NCBI GenBank assembly: GCA_045124055.1
Contig: JBGVKZ010000049.1
Span: forward strand, 57,120 to 121,119
Length of the DNA stretch: 64,000 bases
Source: CALZKI01 sp045124055
GTDB lineage: Bacteria > Bacillota > Clostridia > Lachnospirales > Lachnospiraceae
Direction of reading: 5' to 3'
In this document: positions 54,903 through 62,117 of the stretch, in pieces
Numbering within the stretch: the first letter of the stretch is position 1
Layout of the letters: each line of letters starts with the position of its first letter
Translations under genes and position numbers: made by a program
Notes under the pieces: model-generated
Seen by the model: only the letters and a program-made list of their open reading frames with translations
The model's database searches: none
What the model was told of the DNA's origin: nothing

Positions 54903-54931
54903 ATTATAGCATGCATGAGCTCAAAAGTAAA
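54903..54931 (-). promoter_or_regulatory. promoter of the integrase gene
   Basis: On the minus strand TTTACT (54926-54931), 17 bases, TATAAT (54903-54908) with extended TGC. A 7-bp stem (GAGCTCA with TGGGCTC) and six T residues follow around it, so it may also act as a read-through barrier after xis. Confidence 0.65.
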
Positions 54932-54934
54932 TTC

Positions 54935-55150
54935 CTATATTTCTATGTTTTCTAATAAATATCTTTCAAATTCTGCCCTTTTTATTAGTTTTTTCTTTCC
55001 TACATATAGAACAAATGGACAGTTAGGAATCTTCAATAATTCCTCCAGCTTATTAATTCCTATGTGACTGTAAGCGGCCGCTTCCTCTTTTGTAAGCATA
55101 ACTTTATTCCAAATCGGAATATTAAATGTCTCATCTGCTTTTGTTACCAC
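54935..55150 (-). CDS. xis: excisionase-like DNA-binding protein
   Basis: A 71-residue protein from the GTG at 55150, chosen because AAGGAGG lies 6 bases upstream. It has the winged-helix excisionase pattern LTKEEAAAYSHIGINKLEELL, then FVLYVGKKKLIKRAEFERYL, like Tn916 Xis. Such proteins bend DNA and steer the integrase toward excision. It overlaps the 3' end of the resolvase-like gene by 20 bases and lies 79 bases before int. Confidence 0.85.
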   Translation of the reverse strand: MVTKADETFNIPIWNKVMLTKEEAAAYSHIGINKLEELLKIPNCPFVLYVGKKKLIKRAEFERYLLENIEI

Positions 55151-55529
55151 GGCAAACCTCCTTAAATCGAAACGTAAGCCTACCATCATCTACAGAATAG
55201 ATTGCTCCACCCACGTTAGAAACTTTAGCAATCTTCCTACAGGCATCGTCGATATCCTTTGAAATAAATTGTATATTGGCGATTAAGATTCCATCCGCAA
55301 AACCTTCGCTAATCATCTGTACAAGTCGGTCAAAGTGCCTATTTACATCCAACTGCCCCAACACATTTCTTCGCATTACTTTGACAATCTCAATGTTATT
55401 TCCCTTGGCGTAATCGGAAATATAATTCATCTGCCTCTGTTCACGCTGATTCACATGCTGCAAATCTCCTACAGTTGATAAATAAACAATGCACCTGACC
55501 GGCTGATTCATAGTCTTTTTCTTACTCAT
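55131..55529 (-). CDS. resolvase-domain-like protein, probably catalytically inactive
   Basis: A 132-residue protein from the ATG at 55529 (AAGGAG upstream); a longer frame to 55559 would include that site. It resembles only the N-terminal catalytic fold of serine recombinases: VRCIVYLSTVGDLQHV, QMNYISDYAKGNNIEIV, FISKDIDDACRKI. The conserved arginine before the catalytic serine is replaced by Leu, and the DNA-binding C-terminal part is absent. A regulatory role in element excision is possible but unproven. It overlaps xis. Confidence 0.6.
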   Translation of the reverse strand: MSKKKTMNQPVRCIVYLSTVGDLQHVNQREQRQMNYISDYAKGNNIEIVKVMRRNVLGQLDVNRHFDRLVQMISEGFADGILIANIQFISKDIDDACRKIAKVSNVGGAIYSVDDGRLTFRFKEVCRGNKSR

Positions 55530-55545
55530 ATTCAGTTTATCTCCT

Positions 55546-55624
55546 TGACAATTATTCATTGTCAGTACTGACTATCTGTATGATATCGCAATCCAAAAAC
55601 TATTTTTGACCTTTATAGGGTCAA
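55546..55624. promoter_or_regulatory. three dyads upstream of the resolvase-like gene
   Basis: The perfect arms are TGACAAT/ATTGTCA (55546-55552, 55558-55564), the 12-base palindrome GTCAGTACTGAC (55561-55572) and TTGACC/GGTCAA (55606-55611, 55619-55624). They fill the gap between the XRE gene and the resolvase-like gene and are candidate operators. Confidence 0.45.
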
Positions 55625-55663
55625 TTTCCCACTCAACTATCCTTTTGAAGGATAATCTCTACA

Positions 55664-55999
55664 TTAATGTCGTGGATACTTATCAATCATTTCCATAAAA
55701 ATACGCTGTAAATACTGACGTGCTTCCGGCGGAAGATTTGCTAAACGTGAATCAATAGAGTTCTGACCTTCTCCATAAATTCCCAACAACTCGTTAGCCT
55801 CTTTATCAAAATAATTCATATACTCAAACAATAAATCCATCGTTGGTAATCGCAATCCTTGTTCCGTTTTACTGATATTAGATACACATACCCCAATTTC
55901 TTCTGCAAATCCAAGCTGCGTCATTCCATTTTTTGAGTTCAAACGTGCCTCTTTTAATCGTTGTCCAATTGTCATTGCATCACATTTATAATTTCTCAC
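55664..55999 (-). CDS. XRE-family transcriptional regulator
   Basis: A 111-residue protein with a Cro/C1-type helix-turn-helix at about 9-66 (IGQRLKEARLNSKNGMTQLGFAEEIGVCVSNISKTEQGLRLPTMDLL). The C-terminal 45 residues are helical and may dimerise. The start is GTG at 55999 with GGAGG upstream; that site overlaps the stop of a 28-codon ORF. It is a likely repressor of the element, given the repeat array upstream and the dyads downstream. Confidence 0.85.
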   Translation of the reverse strand: MRNYKCDAMTIGQRLKEARLNSKNGMTQLGFAEEIGVCVSNISKTEQGLRLPTMDLLFEYMNYFDKEANELLGIYGEGQNSIDSRLANLPPEARQYLQRIFMEMIDKYPRH

Positions 56000-56004
56000 T
56001 TTTA

Positions 56005-56091
56005 TTATCCTCCGAATTTTGAATTGTTTTCCGTTTCAAAATCCGGAACCGGCGGTTCACGTGCCTTGTATCTCTTCTTATTAAAAAGCAT
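56005..56091 (-). CDS. 28-residue small ORF upstream of the XRE regulator
   Basis: An ATG at 56091 with AGAGG 10 bases upstream opens a 28-codon frame. The peptide is basic at the start and acidic later (MLFNKKRYKAREPPVPDF...), and its stop codon overlaps the ribosome site of the XRE gene. This arrangement suggests translational coupling or a leader peptide. It is too short to prove as coding. Confidence 0.45.
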   Translation of the reverse strand: MLFNKKRYKAREPPVPDFETENNSKFGG

Positions 56092-56139
56092 AAAAAATAG
56101 ACCTCTTTGGAAAAAATCCAAAAAAGCCTATCAGCCTCT

Positions 56140-56210
56140 GTTCGCTTTCCGTTCGCTACCAAGTTCGCTTTCTGTTCGCTAGTAAAATTTTAGTTCGCTT
56201 CTCGTTCGCT
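56140..56210. repeat. array of six GTTCGCT repeats in three pairs
   Basis: Exact GTTCGCT copies start at 56140, 56151, 56163, 56174, 56193 and 56204. Each pair has an 11-base period (GTTCGCT-N4-GTTCGCT). The array overlaps and follows a candidate promoter for the XRE operon, so it is best read as an operator array; an iteron-like or arm-site role is also possible. Confidence 0.8.
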
Positions 56211-56215
56211 GGTAA
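56187..56215 (-). promoter_or_regulatory. candidate promoter of the XRE operon
   Basis: On the minus strand TTACCA (56210-56215), 17 bases, TAAAAT (56187-56192). The spacer is filled by one pair of AGCGAAC repeats, and the other two pairs lie at about +1 to +41. Confidence 0.5.
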
Positions 56216-56225
56216 CAATAAAATA

Positions 56226-56247
56226 GGCGACTAATCTCTTAGCCACC
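56226..56247. terminator. terminator after the GAF regulator gene
   Basis: A 9-bp stem with two G-T pairs (56226-56234 with 56239-56247) and loop of four. It is followed by TATTTTATT on the minus strand and CTTTTT on the plus strand, 17 bases past the stop codon. Confidence 0.65.
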
Positions 56248-56263
56248 CTTTTTAAGCAACATC

Positions 56264-57679
56264 CTACTCCTTCTTGTTCGACTCAAATTTTCTAATCTCA
56301 TCACTCAAACGCATGAAAACAACACTCTGCGTCTCTTCAATCCGTAACTGTTCTTCCGATATATTAAATTCCAATTGTAGCCTACGTTGTAAATAAGAAT
56401 ACATTTTCTCATCCATAGTCTCTTTTAAATTATTGTCTATGTCTTTTATTAATGCAATATCTCCCATATTTGTAAGTGCCACAATTCGCCAAAAATGAAT
56501 ATCTACACAGTCTGGATATACTTTTAAGATATCATTACAATACCCAGCCGCTCCAGTATAATCTCCCTGTTCAATCAGAAGTTTCATAAGCACTTCCATC
56601 TTTTCAATATACTTTAACTTATAATGAAGCCGGTTTTCCCGAATAAAAGAATTTCTCGTAAATGTCGTTCCCATGAACTCCCCTTGAAACAGTGCATGGA
56701 ATTTGCGTAACAATTCTATCTTCGCAAGTCTGTCCGATGCGTCATCTATTGCACGCATTAACTCTTCTGCTAAAATCACATCTACTATAACTTGCAACGC
56801 CGGATTGATGCCATATCCCTTTTCCGTGGTCAGTATCAATTGTAATCCATCATCATCCAAGTTCCTTGCATTTTTCCATTTCATACGAAACTTATAAATA
56901 AGGTCTGCCCAAGAGACATCCTTTTCGCCCTCATATTTGGTATTAAGATATTCTGCCGGAAAATATTTCCCCATATTACATGCCAGGAAAGCGATTAGGA
57001 ACCGAAGTGCTTCAGATTTCATGTCCCCTTCATCAAAAAACAGTTCCTTACTAACAACCTTCACCCCATTAAGCAAATCAATTCGCACCGTTTCATAGCT
57101 TGTGGGTTCATGTTCACTTTGCTTCCTAAATATGTTGTCCCTTCGCTGCTTTGCAATAATTTCATTGGTAACGATATATGCAATAATGTTCAATCCCGTA
57201 TAGCAGTTTTTGAAACGCTTCGGATTTCTCACAACCATTAGACCACTGCCACAATTCCGATAGGGAACACCTAGTACTGATTGAACATGCAATCTCTTAT
57301 ACATAGCATATTCTTCCGGAGCTTCCTCGCGTATAGATTCAATGTCTTCAATAACAATAGGCTTTCCTCCCCGAATCGCCTGTTCCCATCGTTTTGCCTG
57401 TGCTGCATTTTCCGCATCCTCAATCAATGTTTCTGTACTAGAACCGGTCCTTTTATTGTAAAAACATCTGGTTGACCAAGCTCCCACTTCCAAATCAAAA
57501 TCAATTAAGCCAATCCAATCAGCTCCAAAGAACTCTATACTTCTTTTAAAAATTGTCTCTACCTCATTCGGTTCTTTTCTATCTCCATGCATGTACTGAT
57601 AGAAATACTCAAATTGTCGCATAACCTCCTCTCTGAAAAGCAAATCTTCATTTGCTTCTTCGCTTTTAATATATTCCAT
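56264..57679 (-). CDS. GAF / winged-helix / TPR transcriptional regulator
   Basis: A 471-residue protein from the ATG at 57679 (AAAGGAGG 7 bases upstream). Residues about 35-180 resemble a GAF sensor domain (GADWIGLIDFDLEVGAWSTRCF, SVLGVPYRNCGSGLMVV). Residues about 205-300 resemble an OmpR/SARP-type winged helix (ALRFLIAFLACNMGKYFPAEYL, then LILTTEKGYGINPAL). The C-terminal 150 residues look like BTAD/TPR helices (LLIEQGDYTGAAGYCNDILKVYPDCVDIHFWRIVAL). I infer an activator that senses a small molecule. It follows an XRE gene at 50 bases. Confidence 0.7.
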   Translation of the reverse strand: MEYIKSEEANEDLLFREEVMRQFEYFYQYMHGDRKEPNEVETIFKRSIEFFGADWIGLIDFDLEVGAWSTRCFYNKRTGSSTETLIEDAENAAQAKRWEQAIRGGKPIVIEDIESIREEAPEEYAMYKRLHVQSVLGVPYRNCGSGLMVVRNPKRFKNCYTGLNIIAYIVTNEIIAKQRRDNIFRKQSEHEPTSYETVRIDLLNGVKVVSKELFFDEGDMKSEALRFLIAFLACNMGKYFPAEYLNTKYEGEKDVSWADLIYKFRMKWKNARNLDDDGLQLILTTEKGYGINPALQVIVDVILAEELMRAIDDASDRLAKIELLRKFHALFQGEFMGTTFTRNSFIRENRLHYKLKYIEKMEVLMKLLIEQGDYTGAAGYCNDILKVYPDCVDIHFWRIVALTNMGDIALIKDIDNNLKETMDEKMYSYLQRRLQLEFNISEEQLRIEETQSVVFMRLSDEIRKFESNKKE

Positions 57680-57729
57680 AAAAAAACCTCCTTTACGCAT
57701 ATCAAAGATATACAATCGGGAGGCTGTCT

Positions 57730-58068
57730 CTACTGTGGACTAATCATTAGTTTTCGCATATATATCAGCATACGGTCGAGAAATTTGTCTCTTTCCTCTC
57801 TGCTACAGTTTGCTAAAAACATTTCCACATCAAATGTGTGATTTTTTTCACCGGTAAGTAAATATGTAGGATCAATTTTATACTTCTTATATAAAATCAG
57901 CATATTTTCCCTCTGCAATCCATACATACCGAGTTCTATTTTACGATAGTGTTCCACACCTATATCAAGAGCTTCTGCAAATGCTTCTTGTGTATATCCG
58001 CTGTTCTCTCTGACGGTCTGCAACCTCTTCCCAATTTGTATATTAAGTTCTTTCTTCTCTGTTCTCAT
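57730..58068 (-). CDS. XRE-family transcriptional regulator
   Basis: A 112-residue protein from the ATG at 58068 (GCGAGG 9 bases upstream); the longer frame to 58152 lacks a site. The helix-turn-helix is at about 11-65 (IGKRLQTVRENSGYTQEAFAEALDIGVEHYRKIELGMYGLQRENMLIL). The C-terminal tail is charged and helical. It is probably co-transcribed with the GAF regulator. Confidence 0.82.
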   Translation of the reverse strand: MRTEKKELNIQIGKRLQTVRENSGYTQEAFAEALDIGVEHYRKIELGMYGLQRENMLILYKKYKIDPTYLLTGEKNHTFDVEMFLANCSREERDKFLDRMLIYMRKLMISPQ

Positions 58069-58179
58069 GGTCTGAACCTCGCTTTCAATATAAATGATAG
58101 CAATGCGCTCCACCATAAAACAGATTGCTTTGCGACGCTTTTTATGTCGCATTGCAACTTCCCCTATAACATGAAAAGG

Positions 58180-58206
58180 GAGTAATGAACACTTTGCTCA
58201 TTACTC
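58180..58206 (-). terminator. likely terminator of the cargo operon
   Basis: A 9-bp perfect stem GAGTAATGA/TCATTACTC (58180-58188, 58198-58206), followed on the minus strand by CCTTTTC. It lies 55 bases past the last cargo gene. Confidence 0.6.
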
Positions 58207-58261
58207 TCCTCGTTTATTTGGTATAATTCCATTAGTATATCTATAATCTTCTCTTGCAAAA

Positions 58262-58888
58262 CTATTGAATTTCTGTCTGCTCCTCTTTTGAAGCATAATA
58301 ATCATCGAATAACTTATTTGTTGCATCAAAGGTATCTTTACAGATACTCGGCAATTCTCGTCCCCAAGCTCCGGTTGCCTGCTTGAAGCCTTTTTCAACC
58401 GCCGCCTGCATTTCCTTCATCTTGTCAACATCATCGCCGGCTAACGCACAAGCAAAATCAAACAATCTCTGTGAGGTCTGCTTTACACCCCAATATCCAT
58501 CTTCTGAAATATCCTTCTGTGCCTGTGCTTTTGTGGCTGCATCAACTGTATAATCGCCACTTGCAAGGAACTTCCACATATCCGTAGCCTGTCCGTAAGT
58601 CTTTGCCTGCCCGGACATCATTTTATGAACAAGACTTGTAAGTTGCTGTTCACGGCTCGCCTGATCCGCTTTTAACTGCTTTACTAAGGCAGCTCTGTCC
58701 GCATCACTCATCTTATTGATAGAATATGTAGCCTTATTTGTTGATGCAGGCTCAGACTTTTCGTACACCACGCCATTATTGGCTGATGTGGTTTCTGTTG
58801 CTTTTTTCTCTGCCTGTTTACTTGTTACCGATGAATAATCTGCGTACTGCTGTGTTGTAGCAGATACTCCTGAAATTGTGTTGCTCAT
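58262..58888 (-). CDS. unknown protein, DUF5610-like C-terminal pattern
   Basis: A 208-residue protein from the ATG at 58888 (AAGGAGG 7 bases upstream). The first 55 residues are Ser/Thr/Ala/Gln-rich, without a signal peptide, like export-competent N-termini of flagellar-type substrates. The middle is helical (MSDADRAALVKQLKADQASREQQL). The C-terminus has GYWGVKQTSQRLFDFACALAGDD and FKQATGAWGRELPSICKDTFDATNKLFDDYY, a pattern I recall from DUF5610-type proteins. The function is unknown. It is the last gene of the cargo operon before a terminator. Confidence 0.6.
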   Translation of the reverse strand: MSNTISGVSATTQQYADYSSVTSKQAEKKATETTSANNGVVYEKSEPASTNKATYSINKMSDADRAALVKQLKADQASREQQLTSLVHKMMSGQAKTYGQATDMWKFLASGDYTVDAATKAQAQKDISEDGYWGVKQTSQRLFDFACALAGDDVDKMKEMQAAVEKGFKQATGAWGRELPSICKDTFDATNKLFDDYYASKEEQTEIQ

Positions 58889-58936
58889 ACGCATACCTCC
58901 TTGTACTTTGATTAAATCCCTTTATTTTGTGTTACT

Positions 58937-59605
58937 CTATCCCCAAAAGTCATACTTACTGCTGTTCATAGCAGAATATAAGTTACCGCCTGCGTTATAT
59001 GCACTGCTTAAACTCTCTACATTGGCTTCCGCATTATCCGATATTCTAGTGGACAGAAACTCCACTTTATTTACAAAATCACTATCTTTACCGAAAAGAC
59101 CTTCCAATGTGGTAAAATCCGCCGCTTTTACCTTTGCCATATCCACAGTCGCAGTACCGTCTTTAGCAAAGGTAATTCCAACTGCTGCCAATCCCTCTTT
59201 TGTTTCTGCCGGAGCCTCTAACAACATCTGTCTGTAAAAATCATTCATTGTGTTTGATGTTGTCCTGAGTGCCTTTAAGGTACTATTATAGTTTTTAAAA
59301 AGATTTTCAATGCTGTCATATACCTTCTGATTGTCCCCACTCGCTTTAGCCTGCTCAAACAGACTGTTTTCTCCGTCCTGCAAAAGAGCCTGTGCGGACT
59401 GTGTAAGCTGGTCAGCTTCTTTATCAAGTTTCTCATAATTGCTCTTTTTTGCTGTATTTGCGACATTTTCCTTATTTCTGTTCATCGCCTCAAGCAACGG
59501 ATTCGTTGCCCCGTCACTCTTGATGTAATCCAACAAAGTAGAGCGATTTATTGGCAAGCCAGCCTGTCTTGCTGACTCATTGAGCATTTGTGTTGTAATT
59601 CTCAT
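58937..59605 (-). CDS. unknown protein with a FlgL-like N-terminus
   Basis: A 222-residue protein. The N-terminal MRITTQMLNESARQ resembles the start of flagellar hook-filament junction proteins (MRIT or MRIS start). The middle is helical coiled coil, and the C-terminal TLEGLFGKDSDFVNKVEFLSTRI to the end resembles the FliD C-terminal pattern (LxxLFG, then a helical tail). There is no signal peptide. GGAGG lies 7 bases before the ATG. These are weak resemblances; a surface or appendage protein is inferred. Confidence 0.55.
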   Translation of the reverse strand: MRITTQMLNESARQAGLPINRSTLLDYIKSDGATNPLLEAMNRNKENVANTAKKSNYEKLDKEADQLTQSAQALLQDGENSLFEQAKASGDNQKVYDSIENLFKNYNSTLKALRTTSNTMNDFYRQMLLEAPAETKEGLAAVGITFAKDGTATVDMAKVKAADFTTLEGLFGKDSDFVNKVEFLSTRISDNAEANVESLSSAYNAGGNLYSAMNSSKYDFWG

Positions 59606-59803
59606 GTCATTACCTCCATTTCACGCTTATTATAAGTATCGTAACTTTCCTTTGCTTTTTCCATAGCAAAAGAGTGAAACACTTTAATTTGGGTGTGAAA
59701 TATTTAACTGGACAGTAATATAATCATCCATCTTATATTTCGCACAATTCATTCCTAAAATATAGAGCTTTGTTGTGAAACGCTCTTATTCTGTTGTGAA
59801 GTG
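59606..59803. other. 198-base gap in the cargo operon
   Basis: No gene is visible. It holds a weak hairpin (AGAGC/GCTCT, about 59767-59787) just after the 59804 gene and a TATAAT (59629-59634 on the minus strand) without a good -35. The last two cargo genes may have their own promoter. Confidence 0.4.
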
Positions 59804-60454
59804 TTACTGAACTCGTAAATTTACACCTGCAAAACTGCTATATAAACTTTCAATACTAAGTTCCTTCTTGTAATAGTATTCTCTTATCTGTTTCTGTTCC
59901 TCAGCAGCTTCTCTACTGCGTTCCAGACTTTCTTCACGCATCTTTGCCTCAGCTTCTCTTTTCGCTTTATGCTCGGCTTCCACCTCTGCAACACGCTCTG
60001 GTGAATCACTACACCCACTGATATAAGTAACCGTACCATCTTCATGCACGACTACTCCGCCCGGCTCATAAACAAGTCCTTTCGCTGCAAACGCTACTGT
60101 ATCTCTAGGAATAATTGTATTAAAATATTCATCTATCTTATTTTCATAAAAAGCAGCTTTGTCCGAATCGGTTGCCATCTGTTCCAGTATATTCGGAGCA
60201 ATAATCACATCACTTCCACTCATACCTCTTCCAACACGGTCAAGGCTTGCCTGATCCTTTCCAATACTCTGAATAGATACATTTCCATATTTTGATTTCA
60301 AATAATCTGTATAAGCTTCTACTTCTGTTTTTCCTACCGAACCTGCATTTTGTAATTGGTGTGAAAAACTCGTTTTATCGGTTGCTGTATTCTGTACTTT
60401 GGCTGTATGCTGATACATTGCTGAATATACAGCACCCATCCCGGCTATATTCAT
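59804..60454 (-). CDS. tandem paralogue family protein, copy 4 (DUF6033-like)
   Basis: A 216-residue protein of the family repeated four times here. Motifs are YLKSKYGNVSIQSIGKDQ (51-68), VIIAPNILEQM (83-93), a YENKIDEYF helix (103-111) and GVVVHEDGTVTYISG (133-147). The C-terminus is a charged coiled coil (about 152-200). The N-terminus (MNIAGMGAVYSAMYQHT) is mildly amphipathic with no signal peptide. It is clearly closest to the copy at 62118. I recall the family as DUF6033 but could not check. GGAGG lies 9 bases before the ATG. Confidence 0.65.
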   Translation of the reverse strand: MNIAGMGAVYSAMYQHTAKVQNTATDKTSFSHQLQNAGSVGKTEVEAYTDYLKSKYGNVSIQSIGKDQASLDRVGRGMSGSDVIIAPNILEQMATDSDKAAFYENKIDEYFNTIIPRDTVAFAAKGLVYEPGGVVVHEDGTVTYISGCSDSPERVAEVEAEHKAKREAEAKMREESLERSREAAEEQKQIREYYYKKELSIESLYSSFAGVNLRVQ

Positions 60455-60480
60455 ACCATCGTTCCTCCTTCTTAAAACTC

Positions 60481-61059
60481 TTACATATCTTTTCGCATAT
60501 AAGCAGTTCCCAAAATCTGCATAGCAGTTTCCATGTTATTTTCCACTACATTACCATCTATTGCAGAACTATATACTCTCTGTGCATTTGCTATATCTGC
60601 TTCAGATGCAATAACCTTCTTTTCTTTCATATCTCCAAAATCATTTGGATAACCTTCAAGCCAATACAAGGTATCTCCGTCCGGATATACTATCATTCCT
60701 GCACTCTTAACAGGTGGTGCTAACGCATTGATTTCAGCCTGAGTTTTCGGACTACAAAACTCCCTAATAGCACTCATTACTTTCTTCTTTAAGGCAGGAT
60801 TTTCTTCCATTTTGGATAATGTGTCCGCAGAAATAGCAACAAAATTCTTGCACCTGATGTCATGGGTATTAAGAAAATCCGTTACATTCCCTATACTACC
60901 GACATTTAATGTTACATCGTAGGTATCTCTAATCTCCTGTGCCAAATCTCCTCCTGTAATTTTGTCAAACAGTTCTTTAAACTCATTACTTTGCACACTA
61001 CCAGCTTTGGCTTGCGTATTATTTATATTGATATTTGAGTTTATACTTTGTATTTCCAT
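60481..61059 (-). CDS. tandem paralogue family protein, copy 3 (divergent, short)
   Basis: A 192-residue protein from the ATG at 61059 (AAAGG site); a TTG at 61065 is also in frame. It has the family core in reduced form: FVAISADTLSKMEENP (73-88), a helix KKKVMSAIREF and AGMIVYPDGDTLYWLEG (120-136), with the two blocks about 50 residues apart as in the other copies. The N-terminus is Asn/Ser/Gln-rich. There is no C-terminal coiled coil. The function is unknown. Confidence 0.6.
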   Translation of the reverse strand: MEIQSINSNININNTQAKAGSVQSNEFKELFDKITGGDLAQEIRDTYDVTLNVGSIGNVTDFLNTHDIRCKNFVAISADTLSKMEENPALKKKVMSAIREFCSPKTQAEINALAPPVKSAGMIVYPDGDTLYWLEGYPNDFGDMKEKKVIASEADIANAQRVYSSAIDGNVVENNMETAMQILGTAYMRKDM

Positions 61060-61075
61060 ATTCAAAAACCTTTTC

Positions 61076-62041
61076 CTACATCATCATTAACGACATTCTC
61101 ATGGAACGACCTTTTTCAATATCTGCCCATGTTCCGTCAATCACTTCATCTGTCGGCATACCACAAATCGTATCACCCAGCTTTTCTCTCAAGCCATTCT
61201 GAAGCATACTATGTATTTCTCTTTCTGCCGACTGCCCAGACTGCATCGCAAGCATACTGTTCATGCCCCCAAAGCCGGAACCTCCAAACGAACCAAAAGA
61301 GCCTCCCCCCATAAAGGAAAAACCACTCAGGGTAATATCAGAACTACCTTGAAGCCAAAGTTGCATAAACATGGCATGACGAGCCATTCTCTCCATCCAC
61401 CAATCGTATTCATCTTCCTCATTATTCTTTTGTTTATTACTACGCATGGTATCTCCACCACCACAGGAAAGAACATTGGCAATTTCTCCATCCTCTCCAA
61501 TGGCAATCGCCTGAGACATGCCTGTTGTATAGCCGGGAGCAATGGCTTCATTTCTGGCAATATCGTATGCCCACCAACTCTCGATACGCTCCATGACCTC
61601 TTTAGCAAATTCCGGATCTTTTTCCATACGCTCCTGTGCTTTTGGATGTATCATAACTGCCTTACTGTTTGGAGCAACTGCTAAATGTCTCTGATTCTTT
61701 GGATTGGCACCTATCGGTTTCCAATTCTCTATCATCTCTGTGGACTTCTCGCCCTCTTGAAATAATGCTTCAAAAGGATAATCATTTCTTGTACGCCAAT
61801 CGCTGCTTGTTGCGTCTCCAACATTATAAACAAGGTTTGGATATTTCGCTTTTAACATACTCTCCACAGATACCTTTTCTGTTCCCGCAACTTCTTCTGT
61901 TCTGACCGCATCTACCGATGCAGCACTTTTGCTTTCATAAACACCACTAAAAGAGTTTACCTGTCCCCTACCGGATACTTTTTGCTCTGAATATCCATAG
62001 TAGTTCATCATCATTTTACTAAGCTGCATACTATCTATCAT
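61076..62041 (-). CDS. tandem paralogue family protein, copy 2 (with Gly/Phe/Ser-rich insert)
   Basis: A 321-residue protein from the ATG at 62041 (AAAGGAGG upstream). Family traces are MLKAKYPNLVYNVG (62-75), VMIHPKAQERMEKDPEFAKEVMERI (129-153) and AIAIGEDGEIANVLS (178-192). After this a Trp/Met-rich helix (DEYDWWMERMARHAMFMQLWL) leads to a flexible Gly/Phe/Ser/Met-rich stretch (about 230-262). The C-terminus is helical and ends RMSLMMM. The function is unknown; the low-complexity part would suit a surface or assembly role. Confidence 0.6.
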   Translation of the reverse strand: MIDSMQLSKMMMNYYGYSEQKVSGRGQVNSFSGVYESKSAASVDAVRTEEVAGTEKVSVESMLKAKYPNLVYNVGDATSSDWRTRNDYPFEALFQEGEKSTEMIENWKPIGANPKNQRHLAVAPNSKAVMIHPKAQERMEKDPEFAKEVMERIESWWAYDIARNEAIAPGYTTGMSQAIAIGEDGEIANVLSCGGGDTMRSNKQKNNEEDEYDWWMERMARHAMFMQLWLQGSSDITLSGFSFMGGGSFGSFGGSGFGGMNSMLAMQSGQSAEREIHSMLQNGLREKLGDTICGMPTDEVIDGTWADIEKGRSMRMSLMMM

Positions 62042-62055
62042 AGTGCCTCCTTTCT

Positions 62056-62081
62056 GCAACCTATCTGTCAGTCAAGGTTGC
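62056..62081 (-). promoter_or_regulatory. hairpin in front of copy 2
   Basis: GCAACCT and its exact complement (62056-62062, 62075-62081) form a 7-bp stem that ends 6 bases before the AAAGGAGG of the 61076 gene, so it could modulate translation or mark RNA processing. Confidence 0.35.
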
Positions 62082-62117
62082 CCTGCTCTCCTAGAAGGTC
62101 CAAGCAGATTAAATGCC

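Noticed and set aside
56094..56121. Second possible promoter (TTGGAT, 16 bases, TATTTT) before the small ORF
   Set aside because: Its transcription start would fall inside the small ORF start codon, and the hexamers overlap a small dyad; the promoter at 56187-56215 is preferred.
56140..56210. CRISPR array interpretation of the GTTCGCT repeats
   Set aside because: The repeats are 7 bases with 4-12-base gaps, far too short for CRISPR repeats and spacers, and no cas genes are present.
58201..58398. 65-codon minus-strand frame overlapping the 58262 gene
   Set aside because: Out of frame with the supported gene and has no separate ribosome site.
59629..59634. TATAAT in the gap before the 58937 gene as a promoter or a flagellar sigma-28 site
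   Set aside because: No acceptable -35 at 15-19 bases, and no TAAA/GCCGATAA pair at the right spacing.
60292..60723. 143-codon plus-strand open frame spanning two cargo genes
   Set aside because: It crosses two minus-strand genes and has no ribosome site; the composition (Cys, His, Tyr, Ile) is typical of a shadow frame.
61211..61684. 157-codon plus-strand open frame across copy 2 of the paralogue family
   Set aside because: Antisense to a gene with a good ribosome site; the product is His/Thr-rich and matches nothing I recognise.
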